From Streptacidiphilus melanogenes (GTDB lineage Bacteria > Actinomycetota > Actinomycetes > Streptomycetales > Streptomycetaceae), in assembly GCF_000787835.1 (NCBI RefSeq), contig NZ_BBPP01000001.1, forward strand, positions 116,354 to 180,353: a stretch of 64,000 bases of DNA, read 5' to 3'. Position numbers and translations under genes: made by a program. Positions 8,912 to 16,982 of the stretch are shown in pieces. Under the pieces are notes generated by a model that was given only the letters and a program-made list of their open reading frames with translations, was not told the DNA's origin and made no database searches. How positions within the stretch are numbered: position 1 is the stretch's first letter; the number at the start of each line of letters is the position of its first letter.

Positions 8912-9742
8912 CTTGGGTGAGCGGGTGGTCAACGCCGCCCGGAGCCGCGGGTCGTGGAGCGCCGAGGGCCCGCGCAGGATGACCGCGAGGAGCGGGTCCG
9001 CCGCCCGGCGCAGCCGACGGCGGCCCGGGCGGAGCGCGCGCAGCAGGTCCTGGCCCGCGGGCGCGGCCCACGGCGTGATCGGGTGGAACTCGGCGCGGGC
9101 CATCAGCAGCGTTCCGCCGCTCAGGAGCACCGGCAGCACGAACCAGGCCGCGGGCAGGAGCAGGCCCTCGTGCGCGCCGGTGAGCAGGTTGCGCGCGCCC
9201 AGCACGGCCACCGCCGTGACCAGCAGCGCCACCGAGGCGACCAGCGCGAACCGCACCCCGGCGACCGCTTCGGCCAGCGCCGCGCGTGCGCCGGGAGGAA
9301 CCGCGAGGCCGCCGTCGGCCAGCGACCGGGCGAGCGCGGCGACCGCGGGGCCGGTGGCGACCTGGCCGCGGACCTCGTCGGTCCGGCGCTGGCCCTCGGG
9401 GCCGAGCGCGGCGAGGACCTCCGACTCCAGCGCGCTGTCCGGGTTCGGGCGGGCCACCGAGGTCCAGCCGGTGTGGGCGAGGTGGAGCAGGCCGCGCCCC
9501 GTCATGTCGATGAGGGTCACGTCGACGACCCGGTGCGGGCCGCCTGCCAGGTACGCCGCCTCCACCGGCACCGGCCCGCGCGACGCGGACGGCTCAGGCG
9601 GCGTGCTCGGCGCCGATGCGTCGGGCGGGAGCACCTCCGGGCCGAGGCCCGGGAGCGGGTCGCTCGCCGCGGCCAGGCGGCACAGGCGGAGCGACGACAG
9701 GGCCGCGAGCAGCACCGCGGGCACCAGGAACAGGTACGGCAT
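8888..9742 (-). CDS. TIGR04222-like membrane protein of unknown function
   Basis: 284-residue protein with a hydrophobic N-terminus (about 2-22), a soluble middle part, and two adjacent membrane helices (about 160-205). The TIGR04222-like feature is the soluble block beginning EAAYLAGGPHRVVDV, ahead of a pair of helices. The ATG at 9742 gives the expected hydrophobic N-terminus (MPYLFLVPA); an upstream ATG at 9820 would add 26 unusual residues. The start lies inside the end of the preceding open frame (9594-10136). Function unknown; co-transcription with the upstream membrane protein is likely. Confidence 0.7.
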   Translation of the reverse strand: MPYLFLVPAVLLAALSSLRLCRLAAASDPLPGLGPEVLPPDASAPSTPPEPSASRGPVPVEAAYLAGGPHRVVDVTLIDMTGRGLLHLAHTGWTSVARPNPDSALESEVLAALGPEGQRRTDEVRGQVATGPAVAALARSLADGGLAVPPGARAALAEAVAGVRFALVASVALLVTAVAVLGARNLLTGAHEGLLLPAAWFVLPVLLSGGTLLMARAEFHPITPWAAPAGQDLLRALRPGRRRLRRAADPLLAVILRGPSALHDPRLRAALTTRSPKHRGSEGR

Positions 9743-10136
9743 GGTCGCCAACCAACCCGAGCGCCGTCGGTTGCTCAAGATGCGCAGGTCGACGGATACG
9801 CAACCGTGACCCGGCGTCACTGCGCCGACGCGCCGCCACGAGCTGCGCGATCCCGGCCAGCGCGGCCAGGGCGACGAAGCCGGCGAGCGGCGGAAGCCCC
9901 GCCGTGGGCGCCGACGGACCCGTCAGGGACGCGGTCGCGCCCATCGTGGCGTCGGACCACCGGAAGGTGGCGACCGCCGCCAGCAGCAGGGTCAGCAGCA
10001 GGGAGCCGCCGAGCAGCCGCCGGGCGGCGAGGAAGACTCGCGCGCCGCACCTGGATCGGGAGCTGGTCCACAGGAGCAGCGCGGCCGCCGGAACGACGAT
10101 GACCGCCGCGGCGACGAAGAGTGGATCGAGGCTCAT
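9594..10136 (-). CDS. Small membrane protein of unknown function; 3' end ambiguous
   Basis: Open frame of 180 codons starting at an ATG with a strong GGAGGAGG ribosome-binding site. Residues 1-110 look real: three hydrophobic helices (about 4-24, 38-58, 82-103) separated by short Arg-rich loops. From about residue 112 the sequence becomes Arg/Pro/Gly-rich, as expected when a frame continues into another gene, and it overlaps the TIGR04222-like gene by 149 bp. Either the real protein ends through a frameshift near 9820 or the two genes truly overlap. No family recognised. Confidence 0.5.
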   Translation of the reverse strand: MSLDPLFVAAAVIVVPAAALLLWTSSRSRCGARVFLAARRLLGGSLLLTLLLAAVATFRWSDATMGATASLTGPSAPTAGLPPLAGFVALAALAGIAQLVAARRRSDAGSRLRIRRPAHLEQPTALGLVGDHAVPVPGARGAARGPVVAPPVPPGRGERPAPGPRPGGAPARRIGAEHAA

Positions 10137-10161
10137 CCGGACACCTCCTCCAAAGAGGGAA

Positions 10162-10188
10162 GGAGCCAGGTCCCCCGCACCTGGCTCC
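10162..10188 (-). terminator. Perfect 10-bp hairpin downstream of the PIN gene
   Basis: The arms at 10162-10171 and 10179-10188 pair perfectly around a 7-nt loop. It lies after the Xre/ImmA-PIN operon, reading leftward, and 26 bp before the start of the next membrane protein, so it may terminate the operon or lie in the leader of the next gene. Confidence 0.6.
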
Positions 10189-10264
10189 ATGGGGAGAGCA
10201 TGTCGGCTGGGCCGTTCACCGGGAAGAGCCGGACCCGATTCTCAGAGGTAAATTTGAGCTTTCC

Positions 10265-10834
10265 TCAGCTCGGCGGAATGTGCCCGGTGCCGAACTCCTC
10301 CGGCCCCGAACTGGTTCGATGCAGGTGACGGCCCGCTACCGTCATCCGGTGCAGCAGCTCATGGGCCTCGGCGGGGGAGAGCAGCCGCTCGCGGACGGCC
10401 GCCGCGACGAGATCGTAGGTCTCCAGCGTGGTGATGCCGCGGCGGCGGGCGTAGCGCGCGGCGTCGCGGTCGTCGGAGATCCAGACGGAGCGGCGGAACC
10501 CCGGCGCCCTGGTGATCAGCGCGAGCGTCTCGGCCTCGCCGAGGTGCTGGGTGGGGCGACGCCGGTCGCCGCCGAAGACGGCCCGGCGCAGGCGTTCCAC
10601 CTCGGCGCGGACGTCCACGTCCGTGATCTCGATCGGCTCGCCCAGTGAGCCGCGGTCCACCAGGCCGGTCAACGGCGGCAGTCGACGAGCGGAGAGCCTC
10701 GCCTCCCGGGCGACCGCCTCGGACCAGCGGCCTCGCCCGTCGAGCACCTTCTCCAGCAGCGGCAGCCGGTCGACGGCCGCGAAGTTGCAGAGCACCGTGT
10801 TGTCGGGGAACCACCACTGGGTCCGGCCGGTCAT
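10265..10834 (-). CDS. PIN-like domain protein (probable toxin-type ribonuclease)
   Basis: 189-residue protein with the layout of a PIN nuclease: Asp11 in FPDNTVLCNF, Glu100/Glu102 in LGEAETLALI, and Asp121/Asp122 in WISDDRDAARYA would form the acidic metal site. Its ATG overlaps the stop of the upstream Xre/ImmA-IrrE gene (ATGA), so translation is probably coupled. PIN nucleases in such pairs usually cleave RNA and are neutralised by the upstream partner. The pairing with a fused Xre-metalloprotease antitoxin-like protein supports a type II toxin-antitoxin module, but activity is inferred. Confidence 0.7.
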   Translation of the reverse strand: MTGRTQWWFPDNTVLCNFAAVDRLPLLEKVLDGRGRWSEAVAREARLSARRLPPLTGLVDRGSLGEPIEITDVDVRAEVERLRRAVFGGDRRRPTQHLGEAETLALITRAPGFRRSVWISDDRDAARYARRRGITTLETYDLVAAAVRERLLSPAEAHELLHRMTVAGRHLHRTSSGPEEFGTGHIPPS

Positions 10835-11973
10835 GGCTGGTAGATCAACTCCCCCTCGTCGGCACGGGGTTCCGAGGGGTTCGGTCCGGTCTCCGAGGCG
10901 GCCAGCCGGCCCTCCAGCTCTCGGGGCTCCATGCCGAGGAGCGCTGCGAGCGGACGCAGCGTCGTCTCGCCCGCCTCGAAGGCGGACCACAGGCCGTCGG
11001 CGAGGCGCGCCGGCGGGCGCTCCGCGGCCGCGAGTGCGGCCTCGCGCAGGTAGGCGTCCATGGCGCCGGCGGCCAGATGGCACTCGGCGGTGGTGCGGCG
11101 TCGCAGCCGGGCGTGCTCGGCGGCGTCGACCAGGCCGAGGCGGCGCAGCCGCGCGGCGAGGGCGCTGGGCGAGACCCGGAACCTGACCACGAGCTCGGCG
11201 AAGTCGAGTACGGCGGCGGCCGCGCGGACCTCCGGCCCGGGCATGAGCAGTGCGGCGGCGAAGGCGTTGGCGCGCACCTCGTCCGGTTCGGCCTGGCGGC
11301 CGGGCGCGACGGGGGACTCGGCCAGCGGCTCGGCAGCGTCCCCGGCGAGCAGGTGGCCGAGCTCGTGGGCGAGGGTGAACCGCTGCCTGGTCCAGCGCTC
11401 GTCGCGGCGGGCCAGCGCGAGCCGGAAGCCGTCCTCCTGCCAAGCGAACCCGTCGACGGCGGCCGGGAGCTCGGTCACCGCGAAGTCCACGCCGAAGGCG
11501 TGCTCGAGGACCGAGAGCAGGTCGCCGGTGGGCAGCAGCGCGGCCTCCGCGCCCGCCGCCGCGGGGACGCGGGCGTGCGCCTCGGCTGCGAGAGACTCGC
11601 CCTGCTCGTCGGGGCCGCCGCGGGACAGCGTCGGCAGCTCGGGCAACGCGGGCGCGCGGCCCAGTAGTTCGAGCACGTCGTAGGCCGCGGTGAAACGCTC
11701 GGCGCTTTCGGTGAGGCTCCGGCCGTGCGCGACGGCGTCGCCGCGCGCGGCGACGCCGGCCGGGGCGTGCTGTCGGCCGGTGAGCAGCCAGTCGACGCTG
11801 ACCTCGGCCGTCTCGGCGATGAGCGCGAGGTCGAGCGAGCTGAAGCGCCGGACGCCGCCGAGTGACTTGGAGAGCTTGTCGGGCGTGATTCCCGCGCGCG
11901 CGGCGAAGGCGGCCTGGCTCATACCGGCCGCCCGGATCACCTCGCGTACCCGCCCGGAGACGGATTCGTCCAT
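10831..11973 (-). CDS. Xre-family regulator fused to ImmA/IrrE-type metallopeptidase domain
   Basis: 380-residue protein. Residues 7-65 are an Xre-type HTH (MSQAAFAARAGITPDKLSK). Residues 150-260 carry the zinc-protease signature HELGH (203-207) with a likely third ligand Glu232. The C-terminal third is helical and unassigned. Such fusions act as self-regulating repressors that can be inactivated by proteolysis, and some serve as antitoxins. It overlaps the PIN gene by 4 bp. The start ATG is fixed by a -35/-10 pair whose predicted +1 is the ATG itself (leaderless). A 17-bp palindrome over the promoter (11993-12009) is the likely autoregulatory operator. Confidence 0.85.
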   Translation of the reverse strand: MDESVSGRVREVIRAAGMSQAAFAARAGITPDKLSKSLGGVRRFSSLDLALIAETAEVSVDWLLTGRQHAPAGVAARGDAVAHGRSLTESAERFTAAYDVLELLGRAPALPELPTLSRGGPDEQGESLAAEAHARVPAAAGAEAALLPTGDLLSVLEHAFGVDFAVTELPAAVDGFAWQEDGFRLALARRDERWTRQRFTLAHELGHLLAGDAAEPLAESPVAPGRQAEPDEVRANAFAAALLMPGPEVRAAAAVLDFAELVVRFRVSPSALAARLRRLGLVDAAEHARLRRRTTAECHLAAGAMDAYLREAALAAAERPPARLADGLWSAFEAGETTLRPLAALLGMEPRELEGRLAASETGPNPSEPRADEGELIYQP

Positions 11974-11979
11974 GACCCC

Positions 11980-12009
11980 ACGGTACGGCCGTGTTGCGAG
12001 AATCGCAAC
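11980..12009 (-). promoter_or_regulatory. Leaderless promoter and operator of the Xre/ImmA-PIN operon
   Basis: On the minus strand TTGCGA (12003-12008), a 17-bp spacer and TACCGT (11980-11985) form a good vegetative promoter; the predicted start coincides with the ATG at 11973. The perfect inverted repeat GTTGCGA-GAA-TCGCAAC (11993-12009) covers the -35 and half the spacer, as expected for a repressor site. The same TTGCGA on the plus strand with TACGGT (12015-12020, 15-bp spacing) could drive the divergent YbjQ-like gene. Confidence 0.65.
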
Positions 12010-12069
12010 GCTGCTACGGTTCAGCCGACGGGCCCGCGGACGGGCCCATGACCGAAGGGGGAGGCGGCC

Positions 12070-12879
12070 ATGAGCACGCCCGGGTATCAGCAGGTGCAGG
12101 TCTCCGAGATCGCGCGCGGCCGCCTCGACGGCTCGCGGCAGGGGCGTCCCTGCTTCACCTCCGACCTGTCGGTCAACGAGTTCGTGCTGGTCACCGAGTC
12201 GGGCTTCGAGCCGCTCGGCATGGTGATGGGCACCAGCGTCTACCACGTCGGCGTCCAGAACGGGAACTGGAAGGTCAGCCAGGAGCTCGGCATCCTCACC
12301 CAGGCCATGTACAACGTGCGCGAACTGGCCATGGCCCGCATGGAGGCGGAGGCCGCGCAGCTCGGCGCGGACGGCGTCATCGGCGTGTCGCTGCGCCCGA
12401 TGAACTACGGATTCCTGTCCGACGTCGTCGAGTTCATCGCGGTCGGCACCGCGGTCAAGGCCACCGACGGCGCCAACTACCGCGCCCCGAACGGCAAGCC
12501 GTTCACCACCAGCCTCTCCGGTCAGGACTTCTGGACGCTCTGGGAGCACGGCTGGCTGCCCCGCCGGCTCGTGCTCGGCAACTGCGTCTACCACGTGGCC
12601 CACCAGACCCTGCGGCAGACCCTCGCCCAGATCGGCCAGAACGCGGAGATGCCGCAGTTCACCCAGGCCCTCTACGACGCCCGCGAGCTGGCGATGGCGC
12701 GCATGCAGTACGAGGGCCAGCAGCTGGGCGCGGACGGCATCGTCGGCACCTTCGTCGACGACTTCCGCTACTGGGGCGAGCACGGCGTCGAGTTCTTCGC
12801 GGTCGGCACGGCGGTCAGCAAGGTCCGCCCGGACGCCAACCCGATCAAGCCGACGATGACCATGCCGCTCAACGGCTGA
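12070..12879 (+). CDS. Protein with two YbjQ-like (heavy-metal-binding) domains
   Basis: 269-residue cytoplasmic protein built of two similar halves. Each contains a run like ARELAMARMEAEA followed by a segment of the form LGADGVIGV and a strand ending EFIAVGTAV or EFFAVGTAV, typical of the YbjQ/UPF0145 fold, for which metal binding has been suggested but not generally proven. GGGGGAGG precedes the ATG. It is divergent from the Xre/ImmA-IrrE gene (96 bp) and shares its operator region, so the Xre protein may control it too. Confidence 0.75.
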   Translation: MSTPGYQQVQVSEIARGRLDGSRQGRPCFTSDLSVNEFVLVTESGFEPLGMVMGTSVYHVGVQNGNWKVSQELGILTQAMYNVRELAMARMEAEAAQLGADGVIGVSLRPMNYGFLSDVVEFIAVGTAVKATDGANYRAPNGKPFTTSLSGQDFWTLWEHGWLPRRLVLGNCVYHVAHQTLRQTLAQIGQNAEMPQFTQALYDARELAMARMQYEGQQLGADGIVGTFVDDFRYWGEHGVEFFAVGTAVSKVRPDANPIKPTMTMPLNG

Positions 12880-13109
12880 TCCGCGACTGATCTGCGCTGC
12901 GACTGAGCCGCTGCTGACCTGCGCGGACGGCCCCGGGGAGCGGCGGGCGTGGGCCCGCCCTCCCGGAGGCGCGGGGGCGTCCGTCGCCCCGGCCACGCCC
13001 GGGTGGCCGGGCTGTGGGAACCCTGTGAACGCTTGGTTCCGTATCTGGAGAATCGGACAGATGCGTGGGTATGGTCGCCCGGCAGTGTTCCCCACGCGAA
13101 GAGACAGTC

Positions 13110-14270
13110 GTGACCAGCACCCTCCTGGACCAACCGACCGCCCCTGCCGCACCCAAGGCCACACCACGGCCTGGTACAGCACGTCCCCGCCTCGCCGTTC
13201 TGGACGGACTACGGCTTCTCGCCGCGCTCGCCGTGCTCTCCTGGCACTGGATGGGCGTCCAGCACTGGCCGGCGATATGGCACGGGAAGACCGGCCGGCT
13301 GATGCCGGTGGGCTCCGCGATCGGCGCCTACGGCTGGCTCGGGGTCGAACTCTTCTTCCTGATCAGCGGCTTCGTCATCTGCATGACATGCTGGGGCCGC
13401 ACCGTCGGCGAGTTCGTGACCTCACGCGTGACCCGCCTGTTCCCGGCCTTCTGGGTCGCCGTGCTGCTGACCTCGGCCGTGCTGTACCTCGCCCCGCAGC
13501 GCTGGGGCGTCGACGCACACAAGCCGACGCTGGTACGGGTGCTGACCAACCTGACGATGATGCCGTCCCCGGTCGGGCAGTCCAACATCGACCAGGTCTA
13601 CTGGACCCTCTGGATAGAGCTCTGCTTCTACGTGCTCTTCGGCGTCGTCACCGCCTTCGGCCTGACCTACCGCCGGGTGCTCGCCTTCTGCGGGATCTGG
13701 GGCTTCGCCTCGATCATGGCGATCGCCTCGAACTTCTCGCTGCTGAGCAATCTCGTGCAGGCCGACTACTCCTGGTACTTCATCGCCGGGATCGCGTTCT
13801 TCCTGATCCACAGGTTCGGTCCGAACCTGCTGCTCTTCGGCATGGTCGGGTTCTGCTGGCTGATGTCCCTGGACCGGATCCAGTCGATGGTCCAGACGAA
13901 CCAGGGCGGCGCGGAGCGGCCGCTGTCCTGGCGGGTCGCCGCCGTGGTGATCACCCTGTCCTTCGTGCTGGTCGGGGCCATAGCAATGGGGGCGATGAAC
14001 GGGGTGCGGTGGCGCTGGCTCACCGTGGCCGGCTCCCTCACCTACCCGCTCTACCTGGTCCACCAGGAGATCGGCTTCGAGATCATCAACCGGCTCAGCA
14101 CCTACCTGCCGCCCTACGCGACGGTGGCCGCCTCGCTCTCGGTCATGCTGGTGACGGCCTGGCTGCTGCACCGGCTGGTGGAGCGCCCGCTCGGCCCGTT
14201 GCTCAAGCGCGGCATGGCGCACTCCTTCGACCAGGTCCGCTCGAACGGCCGGCTCTCCGCTCGCTCGTGA
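13110..14270 (+). CDS. Acyltransferase family 3 integral membrane protein
   Basis: 386-residue polytopic membrane protein with about ten helices. The family motif LDGLRLLAALAVLSWHW (about 31-47) contains the conserved His, and the block FFLISGFVI follows. Members transfer acyl groups, often O-acetyl, to carbohydrate or lipid substrates at the membrane. The GTG start (VTSTLLDQP) is supported by length; a Pro/Ala-rich cytoplasmic tail of about 28 residues precedes helix 1. A close paralogue lies at 55891-57159. The upstream 230-bp gap contains a TATGGT -10-like element (13070-13075) but no good -35. A bidirectional hairpin terminator follows (14287-14316). Confidence 0.88.
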   Translation: MTSTLLDQPTAPAAPKATPRPGTARPRLAVLDGLRLLAALAVLSWHWMGVQHWPAIWHGKTGRLMPVGSAIGAYGWLGVELFFLISGFVICMTCWGRTVGEFVTSRVTRLFPAFWVAVLLTSAVLYLAPQRWGVDAHKPTLVRVLTNLTMMPSPVGQSNIDQVYWTLWIELCFYVLFGVVTAFGLTYRRVLAFCGIWGFASIMAIASNFSLLSNLVQADYSWYFIAGIAFFLIHRFGPNLLLFGMVGFCWLMSLDRIQSMVQTNQGGAERPLSWRVAAVVITLSFVLVGAIAMGAMNGVRWRWLTVAGSLTYPLYLVHQEIGFEIINRLSTYLPPYATVAASLSVMLVTAWLLHRLVERPLGPLLKRGMAHSFDQVRSNGRLSARS

Positions 14271-14286
14271 GCCCGCCCGTGCGCAC

Positions 14287-14316
14287 GACGGCCCCGGGCT
14301 CGTGCCCGGGGCCGTC
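14287..14316. terminator. 13-bp perfect-stem hairpin between convergent genes
   Basis: The arms at 14287-14299 and 14304-14316 pair perfectly around a TCGT tetraloop, between the acyltransferase gene and msrB, which converge here. It probably terminates both transcripts. Confidence 0.85.
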
Positions 14317-14339
14317 CTGACGTCACACGTCCGCTGCCG

Positions 14340-14747
14340 TCACGCGTCCGCGGGGCGCAGCTTCAGGGAGATGGAGTTGATGCAGTACCGCTGGTCGGTC
14401 GGGGTGCCGTAGCCCTCGCCCTCGAAGACATGGCCCAGGTGCGAGCCGCACTTCGCGCAGCGCACCTCGACCCGGCGCATCCCGTGGGTGTCGTCCTGGA
14501 TGTACTCGACCCGGTCCTCGGCCAGCGGCGCGAAGTAGCTGGGCCAGCCGCAGTGCGAGTCGAACTTCGTCTCCGAGCTGAACAGCTCGTTGCCGCAGGC
14601 GCGGCAGGAGTAGACGCCCACCGTCTTGGTGTCGGTGTACTCACCCACGAAGGGACGCTCCGTGCCGGCCTCGCGCAGCACCGCGTACTCGGCGGGCGTC
14701 AGCTCGTCGCGCCACTCCGCGTCGGTCTTCTCGATCTCGTAGCCCAT
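14340..14747 (-). CDS. msrB: Peptide-methionine (R)-S-oxide reductase
   Basis: 135-residue cytoplasmic repair enzyme reducing methionine-R-sulfoxide in proteins. It has the zinc-binding pairs Cys48/Cys51 (CRAC) and Cys97/Cys100 (CAKC), the catalytic Cys122 in RYCINS, and Cys66 in HCGWPS as a candidate recycling Cys. The length is normal for a single-domain MsrB. GGAGCGACC precedes the ATG. It lies 16 bp downstream of murC on the same strand, so co-transcription with murC is likely. Confidence 0.95.
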   Translation of the reverse strand: MGYEIEKTDAEWRDELTPAEYAVLREAGTERPFVGEYTDTKTVGVYSCRACGNELFSSETKFDSHCGWPSYFAPLAEDRVEYIQDDTHGMRRVEVRCAKCGSHLGHVFEGEGYGTPTDQRYCINSISLKLRPADA

Positions 14748-14763
14748 GGTCGCGCTCCTTCGG

Positions 14764-16161
14764 TCAGCCGAGGGTGTCCAGGCGGGAGAGGATCTCCGGA
14801 CCGAGGAAGGTGACGTCCCCGGCGCCCATGGTCAGAACGAGATCGCCCGGCTTCGCGATTCCCGCGACGAGGTCCGGAACCGCCGCGAGCGAGTGGGCGC
14901 CCTCCACGTCAGCGCCCTTCGCGCGGGCCGCCTCGATGACGATCTCGCTGGTGATGCCCGGGATCGGGTCCTCGCGCGCCGGGTAGATGTCCAGCACCAC
15001 GACCTGGTCGGCCAGCGACAGCGCCTCGCCCATCTCCAGGCCCAGCTCGCGGGTGCGGCTGAACAGGTGCGGCTGGAAGACCACCACGACCCGGCCCTCG
15101 CCCGCGGCCTCCCGGATCGCCTGGAGGTCGGCGGCGATCTCGGTCGGGTGGTGCGCGTAGGAGTCGATCACCTGCACGCCGGCCGACTCGCCCTTGAGCT
15201 GGAGGCGGCGGCGCACGCCCTGGTAGGTGCTGAGCGCCGGGGCCAGCTCAGCGGCCGGGACGCCGAGCTTGACGCCCGCCGCGAGTGCCGCGACGGCGTT
15301 GTGCGCGTAGTGACGGCCCGGGACGTTGACCGTGAAGGTCAGCTCCTCGCCCGTCGGCAGCAGGACGGTGACCTCGCTGGTCATACCGCGCGGGGTGATC
15401 CCCAGGATCCGGAGGTCCGCGCGCTCGCCCTCCCCGACCTTCACGATGTCGAACTGCCGCCCCGACACCCGCGCGGCCAGCTCGGCCGCGCCCGCGTGGT
15501 CGGTGTCGACCACCAGCGCACCGCCCGGCGTGATCCGGTCGCAGAAGGCCTCGAAGGACTCGTAGATCTCGTCCATGGAGGCGTAGTTGGCGTGGTGGTC
15601 CAGCTCCACGTTGAGCACGATGGCGACCTCGGGCGTGTACTTCTGGAAGCTGCGGTCGCTCTCGTCCGCCTCGGCGACGAAGATCTCGCCGGTGCCGTGG
15701 TGGGCGTTGCTGCCGGGCTCGTTGAGGTCGCCGCCGATCGCGAAGGACGGGTCCAGCCCGAGCGCGGTGAGGCTGACCGCCAGCATGCTCGTCGTGGTGG
15801 TCTTGCCGTGGGTGCCCGCGACGGCCAGCGCCCGGCGGCCCTCCATCAGTGCGGCCAGCGCGTCGGAGCGGTGCACGATCGGCAGGCCGCGCCGGCGGGC
15901 TTCGGCGATCTCCGGGTTGTCCTCGCGGATCGCACTGGAGACGACGACGGCGCTGGCGCCGGCCGGCACGTTCTCGGCGGCGTGGCCGACGTGCACCTCC
16001 GCCCCGAGCTGGCGCAGGGCCAGCACCACGGTCGACTCCTTGGCGTCGCTGCCGGAGACCTGCGCCCCGCGCAGCGCGAGGATCTTGGCGAGCCCGGACA
16101 TGCCGGCGCCCCCGATGCCGATGAAGTGCGGGGCGCCCAGGGGCGCGGACGAGGCGGTCAT
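14764..16161 (-). CDS. murC: UDP-N-acetylmuramate--L-alanine ligase
   Basis: 465-residue cytoplasmic enzyme that adds L-Ala to UDP-MurNAc in peptidoglycan precursor synthesis. The N-terminal UDP-binding motif is GIGGAGMSGLA (15-25), and the ATP-binding loop is GTHGKTTTTSM (116-126). The ATG start (MTASSAP) fits the family; upstream in-frame residues are arginine-rich and non-conserved. It is separate from the main dcw cluster here, next to msrB. An inverted-repeat element lies immediately upstream (16261-16363). Confidence 0.95.
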   Translation of the reverse strand: MTASSAPLGAPHFIGIGGAGMSGLAKILALRGAQVSGSDAKESTVVLALRQLGAEVHVGHAAENVPAGASAVVVSSAIREDNPEIAEARRRGLPIVHRSDALAALMEGRRALAVAGTHGKTTTTSMLAVSLTALGLDPSFAIGGDLNEPGSNAHHGTGEIFVAEADESDRSFQKYTPEVAIVLNVELDHHANYASMDEIYESFEAFCDRITPGGALVVDTDHAGAAELAARVSGRQFDIVKVGEGERADLRILGITPRGMTSEVTVLLPTGEELTFTVNVPGRHYAHNAVAALAAGVKLGVPAAELAPALSTYQGVRRRLQLKGESAGVQVIDSYAHHPTEIAADLQAIREAAGEGRVVVVFQPHLFSRTRELGLEMGEALSLADQVVVLDIYPAREDPIPGITSEIVIEAARAKGADVEGAHSLAAVPDLVAGIAKPGDLVLTMGAGDVTFLGPEILSRLDTLG

Positions 16162-16260
16162 GGTGTCGGGCTCCGGTGGGTCGCATCGACGACGGGCGGT
16201 CGCCCTCGATTCTGCCGCATCCAAGGATGGACACGATGCAGGCGCAGGACCGTGCACCTA

Positions 16261-16363
16261 AGGGGGCGCGGGGAACTGCGCGACAGGCCGGCCGCCGCGG
16301 TCAGATCCCGAGCGGACAGGGCCGTCCTCCTCGGTCGGGCAGCTCGCACGGCCCCGCGCCCCT
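16261..16363. repeat. Dispersed intergenic inverted-repeat element, copy C
   Basis: The left end contains GCGCGGGGAACTGCGCGA, identical to the corresponding part of copy A, and the right end is GCCCCGCGCCCCT (16351-16363). The outer 12 bp pair with one extra G; the inner part pairs poorly. It fills the gap between the murC start and the end of the Usp-like gene. Confidence 0.65.
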
Positions 16364-16396
16364 CGACAGCGCCACCGCGCCCGGGAGCGACCGTGC

Positions 16397-16867
16397 CTAG
16401 TCCTGCTGGGAGAAGAGCTGGAGCACCGGCACACCGACCTTGTGCCGAGCCTGCGAGGCCCAGTCCCGGTGGAAGAGGCCCTCGACCCAGTGCGGAGCGG
16501 CCAGCACGATCACCTCGTCCGCCGAGACCTCCTTGACCAGGTCCTGCAGACCCTCCAGCGGGTTGTGGTCCACCACGGCGCCCTCCGCGCCGGCCGCGCC
16601 GGCGTGCCGCAGCGCGCGCAGCGTGTGCTCGAGCGCCGCGTCGGCGGCGCCCAGCGCCGCCTGTCCGTGTGGCTCCTCCCGTTCCTTCGTTGCCTGGTCC
16701 AGGTAGCCGAACGCCACGTCGTCGATCGCGCGCAGCAACTCGTCCTGCTTGCCGCGCGGCTGCATCACCACGTGGAAGAAGACGTTCTCGTCGGCATGGA
16801 GCGTGGTGACGAGCTCGACGTCGGCTTCCGACAGCGCCTTCTCGATCAACAGAACGGTAGTGAACAC
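16397..16867 (-). CDS. Usp-like fold protein of unknown function
   Basis: 156-residue cytoplasmic protein. The C-terminal half (SADEVIVLAAPHWVEGLFHRDW, then GVPVLQLF) resembles the end of universal-stress-protein folds, and the central acidic segment ends in VVDHNPLEGLQDLV. Relatives in Streptomyces are often labelled indole-3-glycerol phosphate synthase, but no TrpC beta/alpha-barrel motifs are visible and the length is too short, so I do not support that name. GAAGGAC precedes the GTG start. Function unknown. Confidence 0.65.
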   Translation of the reverse strand: MFTTVLLIEKALSEADVELVTTLHADENVFFHVVMQPRGKQDELLRAIDDVAFGYLDQATKEREEPHGQAALGAADAALEHTLRALRHAGAAGAEGAVVDHNPLEGLQDLVKEVSADEVIVLAAPHWVEGLFHRDWASQARHKVGVPVLQLFSQQD

Positions 16868-16952
16868 GTGAGTCCTTCTTCCCTCGTCAGCCGGAGAAAC
16901 TGTCGTCCAACCGCCACGGCGTGCTGCTCTGCGCTGCCCCTGCATCCTCTCG

Positions 16953-16982
16953 CAATATCCGGAGGCAATCCCTCCGTTATTG
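16953..16982 (-). terminator. Hairpin overlapping the stop codon of the RibD-like gene
   Basis: CGGAGG-5-CCTCCG (16960-16976) is extended by CAATA/TATTG outer arms (16953-16957 and 16978-16982). It spans the stop codon of the leftward RibD-like gene and probably terminates it. Confidence 0.5.

Noticed and set aside
16397-16867. Label indole-3-glycerol phosphate synthase
   Set aside because: A common label for this family in Streptomyces, but no TrpC barrel motifs are visible and the protein is far too short.
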